Positions 1 to 6,754 of a stretch of DNA of 48,882 nucleotides are shown piece after piece. Below the pieces are notes generated by a model. The model was given only the letters and a program-made list of their open reading frames with translations. It was not told the origin of the DNA and did not search any database. Each line of letters starts with the position of its first letter. Position 1 is the first letter of the stretch. The stretch spans positions 10,309 to 59,190 of the forward strand of contig JACONJ010000036.1 of NCBI GenBank assembly GCA_014323785.1, in the 5' to 3' direction. This DNA comes from Paracoccaceae bacterium. GTDB taxonomy: Bacteria; Pseudomonadota; Alphaproteobacteria; Rhodobacterales; Rhodobacteraceae. The position numbers and the translations under genes were made by a program.

Positions 1-76
1 GGGCCAGGGCGCAAGCGTGCAGAAGCGCGGCGACCCGGTCATGGTCTGGTTCCGGTTCCGGGGCTGCGCCCGTCGG

Positions 77-1603
77 CTACGGAAGCGGGATGCCATTCAC
101 TGTTACCCCGCCGTCGTGCCAGAAGTCGAGGACCGTCTCAAGCGTGTCGGGGCGGGTACCCGGGCGTGCAAATATGCCCGCCATGGCGCGCAGCCCGACC
201 GCCTGTTCCATTGGCACCAGACCGGCCCCTGTCAGGCGGTCAAGCAGCGTGTGCAGCCCCGTGGCCTGCAACTGGATGGAACCCGCCGGCATCTGCTGCC
301 CCGGCGCAAAGTCAAGCGCACCCTTCCCCGTCAGGGTGGCGCCGGCAACCGCGATCTCCAGATCGTTCAGCGTCAGCGTGCGCAAATCATCCGCAGGGCC
401 CTGGACCGTCCCGGTGACGTCAAGGATCAGGGTTGCCGGATCCCGGGGCAGAACCCGGCCGGGGTCAAACATATCCCACGCCGCCGCGCCCATCTTAACC
501 CCCTGATATTCAAGCCGCAGGGCCCCATCGGACGGCCCCCTTGCCGGGGTCAGGGGCATGGTCAGCAGAACCCCGGCAGACTCGGCGGTGACTGTGACGG
601 GCAGGGGGAATTCCGGGGCCACAACGCTGATTGCCACGTCACGGGCCGACAGGTCAAAGGCACCGGCACCGCCCTCCAGGCCCAGGGCCATGCGCCCGCC
701 GCCGTTGGCACCGCGGATCGTGGTGGCGTTCTGGCCCGCCTCCCTGCCCGCCTCTCTGATCGTCACCGCATACTCCAGGGATTCATAGGTGATCTCGCCC
801 GCATCGTGCAGGTGTGCATCGTCACGCACGTCCGGCACGTGGAACAAAAACAGGTTCAGAAACGGGTTCCCTGGCCCTGACCCGCCGGACCGCACCCGCG
901 CCGGCCCCACGTTGAACGTCATCGTGAGCTCTTCTGTCTGCGCGTTCAAATCAGCCATGCCGGTGAGCCCGCCAAATGCGCTGCTGCCGGTAAAGCGGGG
1001 TGCCCCCTGGCCCGATTCCGTCAGCAGAACCTGCCCCGCCATATCCGACGCCTCAATGACCATGAGCAGCTCTTCGGCGGGGGAGCCCCGGCTGACGGCT
1101 GTGAGCCGCCGCAGATCAGCCGCGTAATCATAGCGCCACCCGTCCCCTGTATCCAGGACAAGGATGTCAAGCCCTTCATGGGTTATGTCCCCGGTGATCT
1201 GCGTGGTTACGCCCTCTGGCCCCCGGCCTGCGCCGGTGATGCGATACATATCCGAAGGCGTCACGCGGATTGTGCCATCGTCCTGCTCGGTCAGGGTGAT
1301 CCGGTCGATGTGGCCAGTCAGCCGAAATTCATAGCCGGGGACATCCGTGATCGTCATGGACGTTGCAAACCCGCGGATGACCAGCCCGTCGCCAGTGCTC
1401 ACCACCGAATCGGTGGTAAAGCTCTGGCCCGTGGCCGCAAACTGCTCTTGCCAGTCAGCCCACAGCGCGGATGCGCGACTCTCGGCCAGGAGGGCTTTGC
1501 CGGCGGCGGGAACCGCGAGAAGCGTGGCCGCGACCAGAAGGGGGGCCAGAAGCGTGGCGGGACGCGACATAAACAGGGAATTCAGCTTTGACATAAGGCG
1601 CAT
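77..1603 (-). CDS. DUF2125 domain protein, exported
   Basis: A protein of about 508 residues. Its N-terminal hydrophobic segment (residues 10-35, ending in Ala-rich sequence) reads as a signal peptide or membrane anchor. The remainder is beta-rich and low in Cys, with phrases such as SALWADWQEQFAATGQ and GLVIRGFAT that recall the DUF2125 family of Rhodobacteraceae, whose function is unknown. By inference it lies in the periplasm or cell envelope. Two Met codons three residues apart (1603 and 1594) are possible starts. Neither has a clear Shine-Dalgarno, so the first was taken. It is divergent from the crotonase gene to its right, with about 120 bases between them. The family assignment rests on overall resemblance only. 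Confidence 0.75.
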   Translation of the reverse strand: MRLMSKLNSLFMSRPATLLAPLLVAATLLAVPAAGKALLAESRASALWADWQEQFAATGQSFTTDSVVSTGDGLVIRGFATSMTITDVPGYEFRLTGHIDRITLTEQDDGTIRVTPSDMYRITGAGRGPEGVTTQITGDITHEGLDILVLDTGDGWRYDYAADLRRLTAVSRGSPAEELLMVIEASDMAGQVLLTESGQGAPRFTGSSAFGGLTGMADLNAQTEELTMTFNVGPARVRSGGSGPGNPFLNLFLFHVPDVRDDAHLHDAGEITYESLEYAVTIREAGREAGQNATTIRGANGGGRMALGLEGGAGAFDLSARDVAISVVAPEFPLPVTVTAESAGVLLTMPLTPARGPSDGALRLEYQGVKMGAAAWDMFDPGRVLPRDPATLILDVTGTVQGPADDLRTLTLNDLEIAVAGATLTGKGALDFAPGQQMPAGSIQLQATGLHTLLDRLTGAGLVPMEQAVGLRAMAGIFARPGTRPDTLETVLDFWHDGGVTVNGIPLP

Positions 1604-1722
1604 CCAAGGATGAATTGTACGGGTACGACGACGACTTGACCACAATGTTTGAACGCGGGCGCGGGGGATGTCAACTGCGTATCTCCTGCCGCCCGCACAT
1701 CAGAACGAAACAGGGGCACGCT

Positions 1723-2433
1723 ATGGGGGCATTGACGGGACAAGCCACAAGTATCACCGGGGTACGCGGTGCCATCGGGGGGCATCGGGCCGGGATAAGG
1801 GATGCGGACATCGATCTGGACCGCCACGGTGGCCTGTGGCGCGTGGTGCTGAACCGCCCTGACAAGGCCAACGCCCTTACCCAGGGGATGCTGGCCCGCC
1901 TGCTCGGCATCGCGGAAGAGGCGGGCCGCGATCCCGCCCTCTGCGCCCTTGTTCTGACCGGTGCGGGGGATCGCGCCTTTAGCGCGGGTGCGGACCTGGC
2001 GGGGGTGCAGGCCGGGCTGGCGACATCACCCCTGTGGGAGCAGCTGTCCACCGCGATTGCGGGGCTGCCCTGCCTGACCATCGCGGCCCTGAACGGCACG
2101 CTGGCGGGCGGGGCCTTTGGCATGGTGCTGGCCTGCGATCTGCGCATCGCCGTGCCAGCGGCGCGGTTCTTTTACCCGGTGGTGCGGCGCGGCGTCCTGC
2201 CACAGCCGTCTGACCCGGCGCGCATGTCCGCGCTGATCGGCCCCGCGCGCACCCGGCTGATCCTTCTGGCGGGGCAAACCCTGACCGCGGAACAGGCCTT
2301 GGCCTTTGGCCTGATCGACCGAATCGTGCCGCCCGATGACCTGTGCGCCGGGGCCAGGGCCCTGGCGCACGATGCCCTGACCGCCGCCCCGGCGCATATC
2401 CGCCGCATCAAGCACCTGTGTGCGGAACGTTGA
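1723..2433 (+). CDS. Crotonase-fold protein lacking both catalytic glutamates
   Basis: A 236-residue protein of the enoyl-CoA hydratase/isomerase superfamily. The fold is shown by VVLNRPDKANAL (about 41-52), the oxyanion-hole stretch AFSAGADL (about 85-92), NGTLAGGAFGMVLACDL (about 124-140) and the helix near QALAFGLIDRIV. True enoyl-CoA hydratases carry one Glu after the GG turn and another in a PExxxG motif. Here those places read Phe132 and Val (YPVVRRG), so classical hydratase chemistry is doubtful. An isomerase-like, hydrolase-like or binding role is possible. The start at 1723 follows a purine-rich CAGGGGC. An upstream extension of 36 residues in the same frame looks non-coding. It stands alone, divergent from the DUF2125 gene. 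Confidence 0.8.
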   Translation: MGALTGQATSITGVRGAIGGHRAGIRDADIDLDRHGGLWRVVLNRPDKANALTQGMLARLLGIAEEAGRDPALCALVLTGAGDRAFSAGADLAGVQAGLATSPLWEQLSTAIAGLPCLTIAALNGTLAGGAFGMVLACDLRIAVPAARFFYPVVRRGVLPQPSDPARMSALIGPARTRLILLAGQTLTAEQALAFGLIDRIVPPDDLCAGARALAHDALTAAPAHIRRIKHLCAER

Positions 2434-2516
2434 ACCAGTGCCACCCTGATGTCGTGGAACGCGGCCCAATGCGGTCTGTCTGCCGTTTGAACGAATACCC
2501 TTTCGCGCGAATGGCG

Positions 2517-2795
2517 TTACGCAACGCGTCGGACGGGATCATCCTGCCCCTCGGCAATCATGTTCCACGGGATATTGAACGCAGGTGCGCCCTCTGAATC
2601 CTCTGATGATGAAGACCACCCGTTCCGACGCAGGAATTCGTCAAATTCACCGTCTTCAACAAGATCCAGCATCAGGATGTGCAAGGCGTCCAGCGAATCG
2701 GCCTCGGTGACGATCCCCAGGCCCTCGCAAGACCCGATCCAGCGCGATGGATCGGCACCGCGCGTTGCGCACCAGACAACATGTGCCTGCAGCAT
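2517..2795 (-). CDS. Small HicB/DUF1902-like protein, orphan
   Basis: A 92-residue acidic protein. The N-terminal half (HVVWCATRGADPSRWIGSCEGLGIVTEADSLDAL, about 5-38) has the pattern of the HicB/DUF1902 fold, namely W-x(n)-GLxTEADTLxAL. The tail is Ser/Asp/Glu-rich. HicB proteins are antitoxins, usually beside a small HicA toxin. No HicA-like reading is visible on either side, so a solitary regulatory or unrelated role is as likely. A strong Shine-Dalgarno (GGAGGGAGA) sits about 5 bases before the ATG and decides the start. The gene ends about 80 bases from the crotonase gene, convergent with it. Confidence 0.6.
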   Translation of the reverse strand: MLQAHVVWCATRGADPSRWIGSCEGLGIVTEADSLDALHILMLDLVEDGEFDEFLRRNGWSSSSEDSEGAPAFNIPWNMIAEGQDDPVRRVA

Positions 2796-3015
2796 GTCAA
2801 TCTCCCTCCATGTGGCTTACAGGGCTGTTTCTAATTTTTCACTGGTTGCAAAACAAGTGCCTTTTGCGCACGTAAGACTAGGCACCGGATCTTTGGCGGG
2901 TACCGCGGCGCATCCGAAACCTCTTCTAACGCTTGCACGGCGCATGGGATGGGTGTAAACGGACACTCCAGCCCGGCCGCGGCCTTTATCCTTTCGGGCC
3001 ACACCGGGCGGTCAT

Positions 3016-3034
3016 CACGGGCAAATTGCCCGTG
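3016..3034. repeat. Perfect inverted repeat CACGGGCAA-A-TTGCCCGTG
   Basis: Nine bases on each side of a single central A are exactly complementary. With a one-base centre it fits a dimeric repressor operator. As RNA it would fold as a 7-bp hairpin with a 5-base loop. It lies 313 bases before the RTX pseudogene start, with no regulator gene adjacent. The function is inferred only. Confidence 0.45.
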
Positions 3035-3139
3035 GTGCCCGCTCGGTGCGCTTTTCGTCCCCAATGGGGCAATCGAATCGCCCCGGCGGGGCGGGATTGG
3101 CTCGATCATGCCCCCGATACGCAGAAAAACAGGCCCTGC

Positions 3140-3235
3140 AAAAATTTATTTTCGGTGTAAATTACTGATTTTGTTATATTTTTTATAGAGGCAAAAAATA
3201 TCCATAATTTTGAATTTGAGGGCTTGCATACCTAA
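3140..3235 (+). promoter_or_regulatory. AT-rich upstream region, possible promoter or UP-like DNA
   Basis: About 95 bases of A/T runs (AAAATTTATTTT, TTTTGTTATATTTTTTATAG, AAAAAATATCCATAATTTTG) in an otherwise GC-rich chromosome, ending roughly 95 bases before the RTX start codon. TATATT and TATAAT-like hexamers are abundant, so no single -10 can be chosen. It could be a promoter with curved or silencer-bound DNA, or a foreign segment boundary. Confidence 0.4.
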
Positions 3236-3328
3236 GCTAGATTCTTATGTCGACCAGCAACATGTTCGGATGCCGGCCGCGCGAGGCAGCCGCTTTGTGG
3301 GACCAGAACAAAACGAAGGGAAAAAACC

Positions 3329-3733
3329 ATGTCAAACCCTGGCCCGCCTGATTGGCACCCCCGAAAATGACACGCTGGAGGGGGGGGTGTAAACGACGAT
3401 ACCCTTAGCGGAGGTCACGGCCGTGACAGGATAGTAGGCGGTGCCGGAGATGATGTTCTAGCCAGTGGCGGTCTCAGGGACACATTTGTGTTCCATAGTG
3501 GCCAAGGGAACGACACCATCACCGATTTCACCTGTGGTGAGGATGTAATCCACCTCTATGTTGACGATGGACACTTGGGTGTCGTGAATGGGTATGGCCC
3601 GCAAGGCTTTGACGCCCTGACCATCACAAACACCGATGAAGGTGCTGCCGTCATCACCTGGGGAACCGAAGACAGCATCCTGTTGAATGGCGTGGACCAC
3701 ACGAACCTGACAGCAGATGACTTTGTGTTCTAA
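3329..3733 (+). pseudogene. Small RTX calcium-binding protein, frameshifted
   Basis: Two frames together encode a complete small RTX protein: a GTPENDTLEGG repeat, then NDDTLSGGHGRDRIVGGAGDD repeats, then a C-terminal block with GQGNDTITDF and a NLTADDFVF end. The RTX nonapeptide GGxGxDxUx binds calcium in secreted proteins. The ATG at 3329 has a good Shine-Dalgarno, but that frame meets TGA at 3368. Removing one C from the CCC at 3338-3340 gives MSNLARLIGTPENDTLEGG. The second break is the run of eight G at about 3380-3387, where one more G joins the repeats to the downstream frame. So there are one extra and one missing base, both in homopolymers. Either the gene is dead, or the G tract is a slippage switch, or both sites are sequence errors. 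Confidence 0.75.
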
Positions 3734-4258
3734 GAAACACACATCCACATGACCCAATCACGTCCCCCCCTGCTGACCACACATCAGGGGGCCGTGGTCC
3801 ATGTGAAGGGCGGAGGACCGCGCGGATATTCCGGACCCGAAGCCCGAATATTCCTGCCAGCCAGACGGCGCATTCCTTACTCGCAGCCGCGCGTAAAATG
3901 CGTGCGGCCTCCAACACGATCAATAGACAATGAAACAGCCAGAATCACGCGGACGACCAGATACAGTGCCGCAGGGGCGTGGCCTGCAGGTCGCGAACAG
4001 CGAAAGCACTCCATCGCCCAATGGGCAGAAAAATCCGCCCGGATGGGGCTGCCGCCGATGCTGATTCACTTTTGCACCACTACATCAGCAGTACCATGCA
4101 GTCAGTTAGCACCATGAACCCTGACCCGGACGATATCATCCAGATGAGCGCACCAACGGCAGCATCAGAACCAGCACCACACCCGCGACCAAAAAAACCA
4201 AGAATCATAACATTATTACCAAACCGGCCGTACAGGGGGGATATTTCAAGGTCGCCGA
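3734..4258. other. Non-coding stretch with a weak hairpin after the RTX gene
   Basis: No believable gene was found. CCCCCTG at 3766-3772 can pair with CAGGGGG at 3785-3791 (12-base loop) just after the RTX stop. There is no T run, so it is at best a weak terminator. On the minus strand, downstream of the TRAP gene, a short hydrophobic reading (FLVAGVVLVLMLPLV) occurs without a proper start. It could be a trace of a lost membrane subunit but is too short to call. Confidence 0.5.
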
Positions 4259-5320
4259 TTACATCGAGTCGCCAGAATGGCGCACAACGGCGGCGCGGGC
4301 GGCTTTGACCATTGCCTCACCATCCAGGCCAAGGCTGTTCATCTCCTCGATCCAGACCGCTGTCACTTCATCGCCGACAGCGTGCAGGTTCGCTACGACA
4401 TCATCTCCCAGCGTTACGATGATGTTGCCGCGCGCCGCGATCATCTGTTCGGCGATCATGTCGCCGCGGTCCATCGCCGCCCCGGCCGCGGCCGAAGCTT
4501 CGATGCCGGAATTGGCGTCGATGACCGCCCGCAAATCATCGGGCAAGCTGCCATAGGTATCAGGGTTCATTCCCCAAACGAAGAAGAGGTTGTAAAGTGC
4601 CCTGTCGCCCCCGATCTGGGTGTGGCTGTCGGCAAGTTCTTCCACGCGCAGGGTCGGCACAGTCCCCCACGGGATCACACCACCATCAACGACGCCGCGG
4701 CTTAGTGCCTCGGGGAAAGCCGGAACCGGCATGCCCACTGGCGTTGCGCCCAGGCGTTCCAACAGCGCATTGGCCTGCCGCGACGGGCCGCGCAGTCGCA
4801 AGCCCTGGAAATCACTGGTGCTGGTGATTGGACCGCCGGTTTTGTGAATCACACCAGGCCCATGCACATGCACCGCCATAACATGGATGTCAGAGAAGCG
4901 TAAGGGAATCAGAAACTCTTCGCTGAATTCCCAGGCGGCACGGCTCGATTCCTCGGCATTCATCGAGGTCATAAAGGGCAGTTCAAACACCTCCGTTTCG
5001 GGGAAACGGCCCGGCGTATAGGCGGGTAGCACCCAGCCGCAATCGATCACACCATCGCGAATCTGATCGTAAAGGGCCGACGGGGCACCGCCCAGCTGCA
5101 TCGCCGGATAAAGTTCTACATCAATTCGGCCACCCGATTGCTTTTCAATGGTCGCGGCCCAAGGTTCCATAAAAAAGCGCGGCACCGCACCCGTCGGTGG
5201 CAGGAAATGCTGGCAGCGTAAGGTCACCTCGGCTTGCGCGGTGGCGGGGTCGGCATGGCTGAACGTACCAAGACCAAAGGCCAGCATCCCCAGAAGGGCA
5301 GTGTTGAGCACGGGTTTCAT
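4259..5320 (-). CDS. TRAP transporter solute-binding protein (DctP family)
   Basis: A 353-residue periplasmic binding protein. A signal peptide (residues 1-28, with a hydrophobic LLGMLAFGLGTFSHA core) is followed by the DctP pattern: LRCQHFLPPTGAVPRFFMEPWAATIEKQSGGRIDVELYP split over 34-72, IDCGWVLPAYTPGRFP (about 92-107), the FQGLRLRGPSRQANALLERLGATPVGMP ligand region, and an Arg (RLRGPSR) of the type that salt-bridges organic-acid ligands. TRAP systems need DctQ and DctM membrane subunits. Neither is in the window, so it is an orphan or serves a distant permease. The ATG is preceded by GGGGGAA. A 6-4-6 palindrome lies 45-60 bases upstream. The ligand is unknown. Confidence 0.9.
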   Translation of the reverse strand: MKPVLNTALLGMLAFGLGTFSHADPATAQAEVTLRCQHFLPPTGAVPRFFMEPWAATIEKQSGGRIDVELYPAMQLGGAPSALYDQIRDGVIDCGWVLPAYTPGRFPETEVFELPFMTSMNAEESSRAAWEFSEEFLIPLRFSDIHVMAVHVHGPGVIHKTGGPITSTSDFQGLRLRGPSRQANALLERLGATPVGMPVPAFPEALSRGVVDGGVIPWGTVPTLRVEELADSHTQIGGDRALYNLFFVWGMNPDTYGSLPDDLRAVIDANSGIEASAAAGAAMDRGDMIAEQMIAARGNIIVTLGDDVVANLHAVGDEVTAVWIEEMNSLGLDGEAMVKAARAAVVRHSGDSM

Positions 5321-5364
5321 TCGATGTTCCCCCTTTCCAGCCTCTCAGACCCTCTCTCGGTTGT

Positions 5365-5380
5365 CTATCAGATATGATAG
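5365..5380. promoter_or_regulatory. Putative operator CTATCA-GATA-TGATAG
   Basis: An exact 6-bp inverted repeat around a 4-base centre, 45-60 bases upstream of the TRAP binding-protein start. Spaced short palindromes of this size upstream of TRAP genes are often GntR- or IclR-type sites. No such regulator gene lies next to it, so the binding protein is a guess. Confidence 0.45.
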
Positions 5381-5555
5381 CCCCGCGATGCTACACTTAT
5401 GACGTTTCAGTTCAAACACAATATCTTAGGGGATGTGTACCCTTCGGAGCAGTATCAACCGCCTGTTCTGTTTGGTAACGAAACGGCACGGTTTCTTGAC
5501 TTGCGCCTGTAAATCTGTCATCGTGCCAGCATCCCGGCCATGCGCGGGTCGCCAG

Positions 5556-6134
5556 ATGCCCAGACAGTTTTATGATTGGACCCTACACCTCGCCGCCCGC
5601 CGCCATGCACTTTGGGTGCTGGCGTTGGTCTCATTCGCAGAAAGTTCGGTCTTTCCGATCCCGCCTGACCTGCTGATGATTCCGATGATCCTGGCTGCAC
5701 CGCGTCGGGCATTCCTGATCGCGGGTGTGTGCCTGGTGGCCTCGGTCCTGGGGGGGCTTGCGGGATATGCCATTGGCGCACTCTTCTATGAACAGATCGG
5801 TCTGCGCGTTTTGATCGCCCTGGGTAAGGCCGAGGCTGTGGCTCATTTCAACGCGCGGTTCAACGATTTCGGCTTCTGGCCCGTACTGATCGCGGGTCTT
5901 ACGCCTTTTCCCTATAAGGTCATCACCATTATGTCGGGCTGGACCGGCCTGCCACTGGATACCTTCATCGTAACCTCCATCATCGCGCGGGGGGCGCGGT
6001 TTTTCATCGTGGCTGGCCTCCTCTGGTACTATGGTGCGCCGATTCGCAGCTTTATCGAGCGGCGGCTTGGCTTGATGTTCACCCTTTGTGTGATGCTGCT
6101 TTTGGGTGGTGTCTTTCTGGTCTGGTTTCTGTGA
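5556..6134 (+). CDS. YqaA-like VTT/DedA-family inner membrane protein
   Basis: A 192-residue membrane protein with about five hydrophobic segments. The family core is ALVSFAESSVFPIPPDLLMIP (about 23-43), the Gly-rich LGGLAGYAIG, and the re-entrant ITIMSGWTGLPLDTF followed by RGARFFIV. The ExxxxPIPPD motif places it in the VTT (SNARE-associated) superfamily of DedA and YqaA proteins, some of which move lipids or help keep the proton gradient. The start at ATG 5556 fits known YqaA N-termini (RQFYDWTLHLAARRHALW). Upstream in-frame sequence is unlike protein. It overlaps dsbB by four bases (GTGA), so the two are probably translated together. Confidence 0.85.
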   Translation: MPRQFYDWTLHLAARRHALWVLALVSFAESSVFPIPPDLLMIPMILAAPRRAFLIAGVCLVASVLGGLAGYAIGALFYEQIGLRVLIALGKAEAVAHFNARFNDFGFWPVLIAGLTPFPYKVITIMSGWTGLPLDTFIVTSIIARGARFFIVAGLLWYYGAPIRSFIERRLGLMFTLCVMLLLGGVFLVWFL

Positions 6135-6604
6135 CGCCGCGCAATCTGATCTTCCTGGCGGGCCTTGGCTCTGCCGTGCTGCTGCTGGTGGCCTTTGGGT
6201 TTCAGCATCTGGGGGGTATTCTGCCCTGTGCGATGTGCCTGTGGCAACGCTGGCCCCACGCCGCCGCCGTTGCGCTTGGTGCGCTTGGCGCGGTGCTGCC
6301 ACAGGCCAGGATCGCAGCGGTCGGCGGGATTTTGATGCTGGGCAATGCCGGGCTTGCGCATTATCACACGGGCGTTGAGCGCAATTGGTGGAAGGGGCCG
6401 CAAAGCTGCGCGGCGGGGGCGGCCCAGGATCTTGGCAACCTGTCTGGCAGCGACCTGCTGGATACCACCACTGGCCCGGCGGTCATTCTGTGTGATAAGG
6501 TTGCCTGGCAGATGCTGGGCCTGTCCATGGCCAGTTGGAACGGGCTTGCCTGCCTTGCGCTGGCCACCCTGTGGCTGGCTGCCGCCCGCGCCCGTGATGT
6601 GTGA
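6131..6604 (+). CDS. dsbB: Disulfide bond formation protein DsbB
   Basis: A 157-residue four-helix membrane protein that reoxidises DsbA and passes electrons to quinone. The first redox pair is C33-A-M-C36 at the end of helix 1 (GGILPCAMCLWQRWPH). The periplasmic second pair is C93 (GPQSC) and C121 (AVILCDKVAW). WxRWPH after CxxC and the length agree with alphaproteobacterial DsbB. The start is a GTG overlapping the stop of the YqaA-like gene (GTGA), indicating translational coupling. No dsbA is in view. Confidence 0.92.
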   Translation: MTPRNLIFLAGLGSAVLLLVAFGFQHLGGILPCAMCLWQRWPHAAAVALGALGAVLPQARIAAVGGILMLGNAGLAHYHTGVERNWWKGPQSCAAGAAQDLGNLSGSDLLDTTTGPAVILCDKVAWQMLGLSMASWNGLACLALATLWLAAARARDV

Positions 6605-6754
6605 CAGACAGAATCGGTTCGGGATACACAGCACCTTGCGCGAGGTTTGGCCAGTTCCTGTCCGCGCCCCGCACAAGCGGGAATTGCGCCCCGTATCCGG
6701 TTGGTGGTATACTGAACCCCGACCCCATACAGACGCAGAAGTGAGCATATCCGC

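Larger units (their letters stand above)
2796..3328. other. Gene-poor stretch upstream of the RTX pseudogene
   Basis: No reading frame here has a convincing start, ribosome site or protein character. It holds a 9+9-base inverted repeat with a one-base centre at 3016-3034. Its last third (about 3140-3235) is conspicuously AT-rich compared with the rest of the window. The Shine-Dalgarno of the RTX gene (GAAGGGAAAA) lies at its right end. Confidence 0.6.

Noticed and set aside
3749-4117. Plus-strand open frame of 122 codons after the RTX gene
   Set aside because: No ribosome site and a protein of scattered Arg, Pro and Thr without any fold-like pattern.
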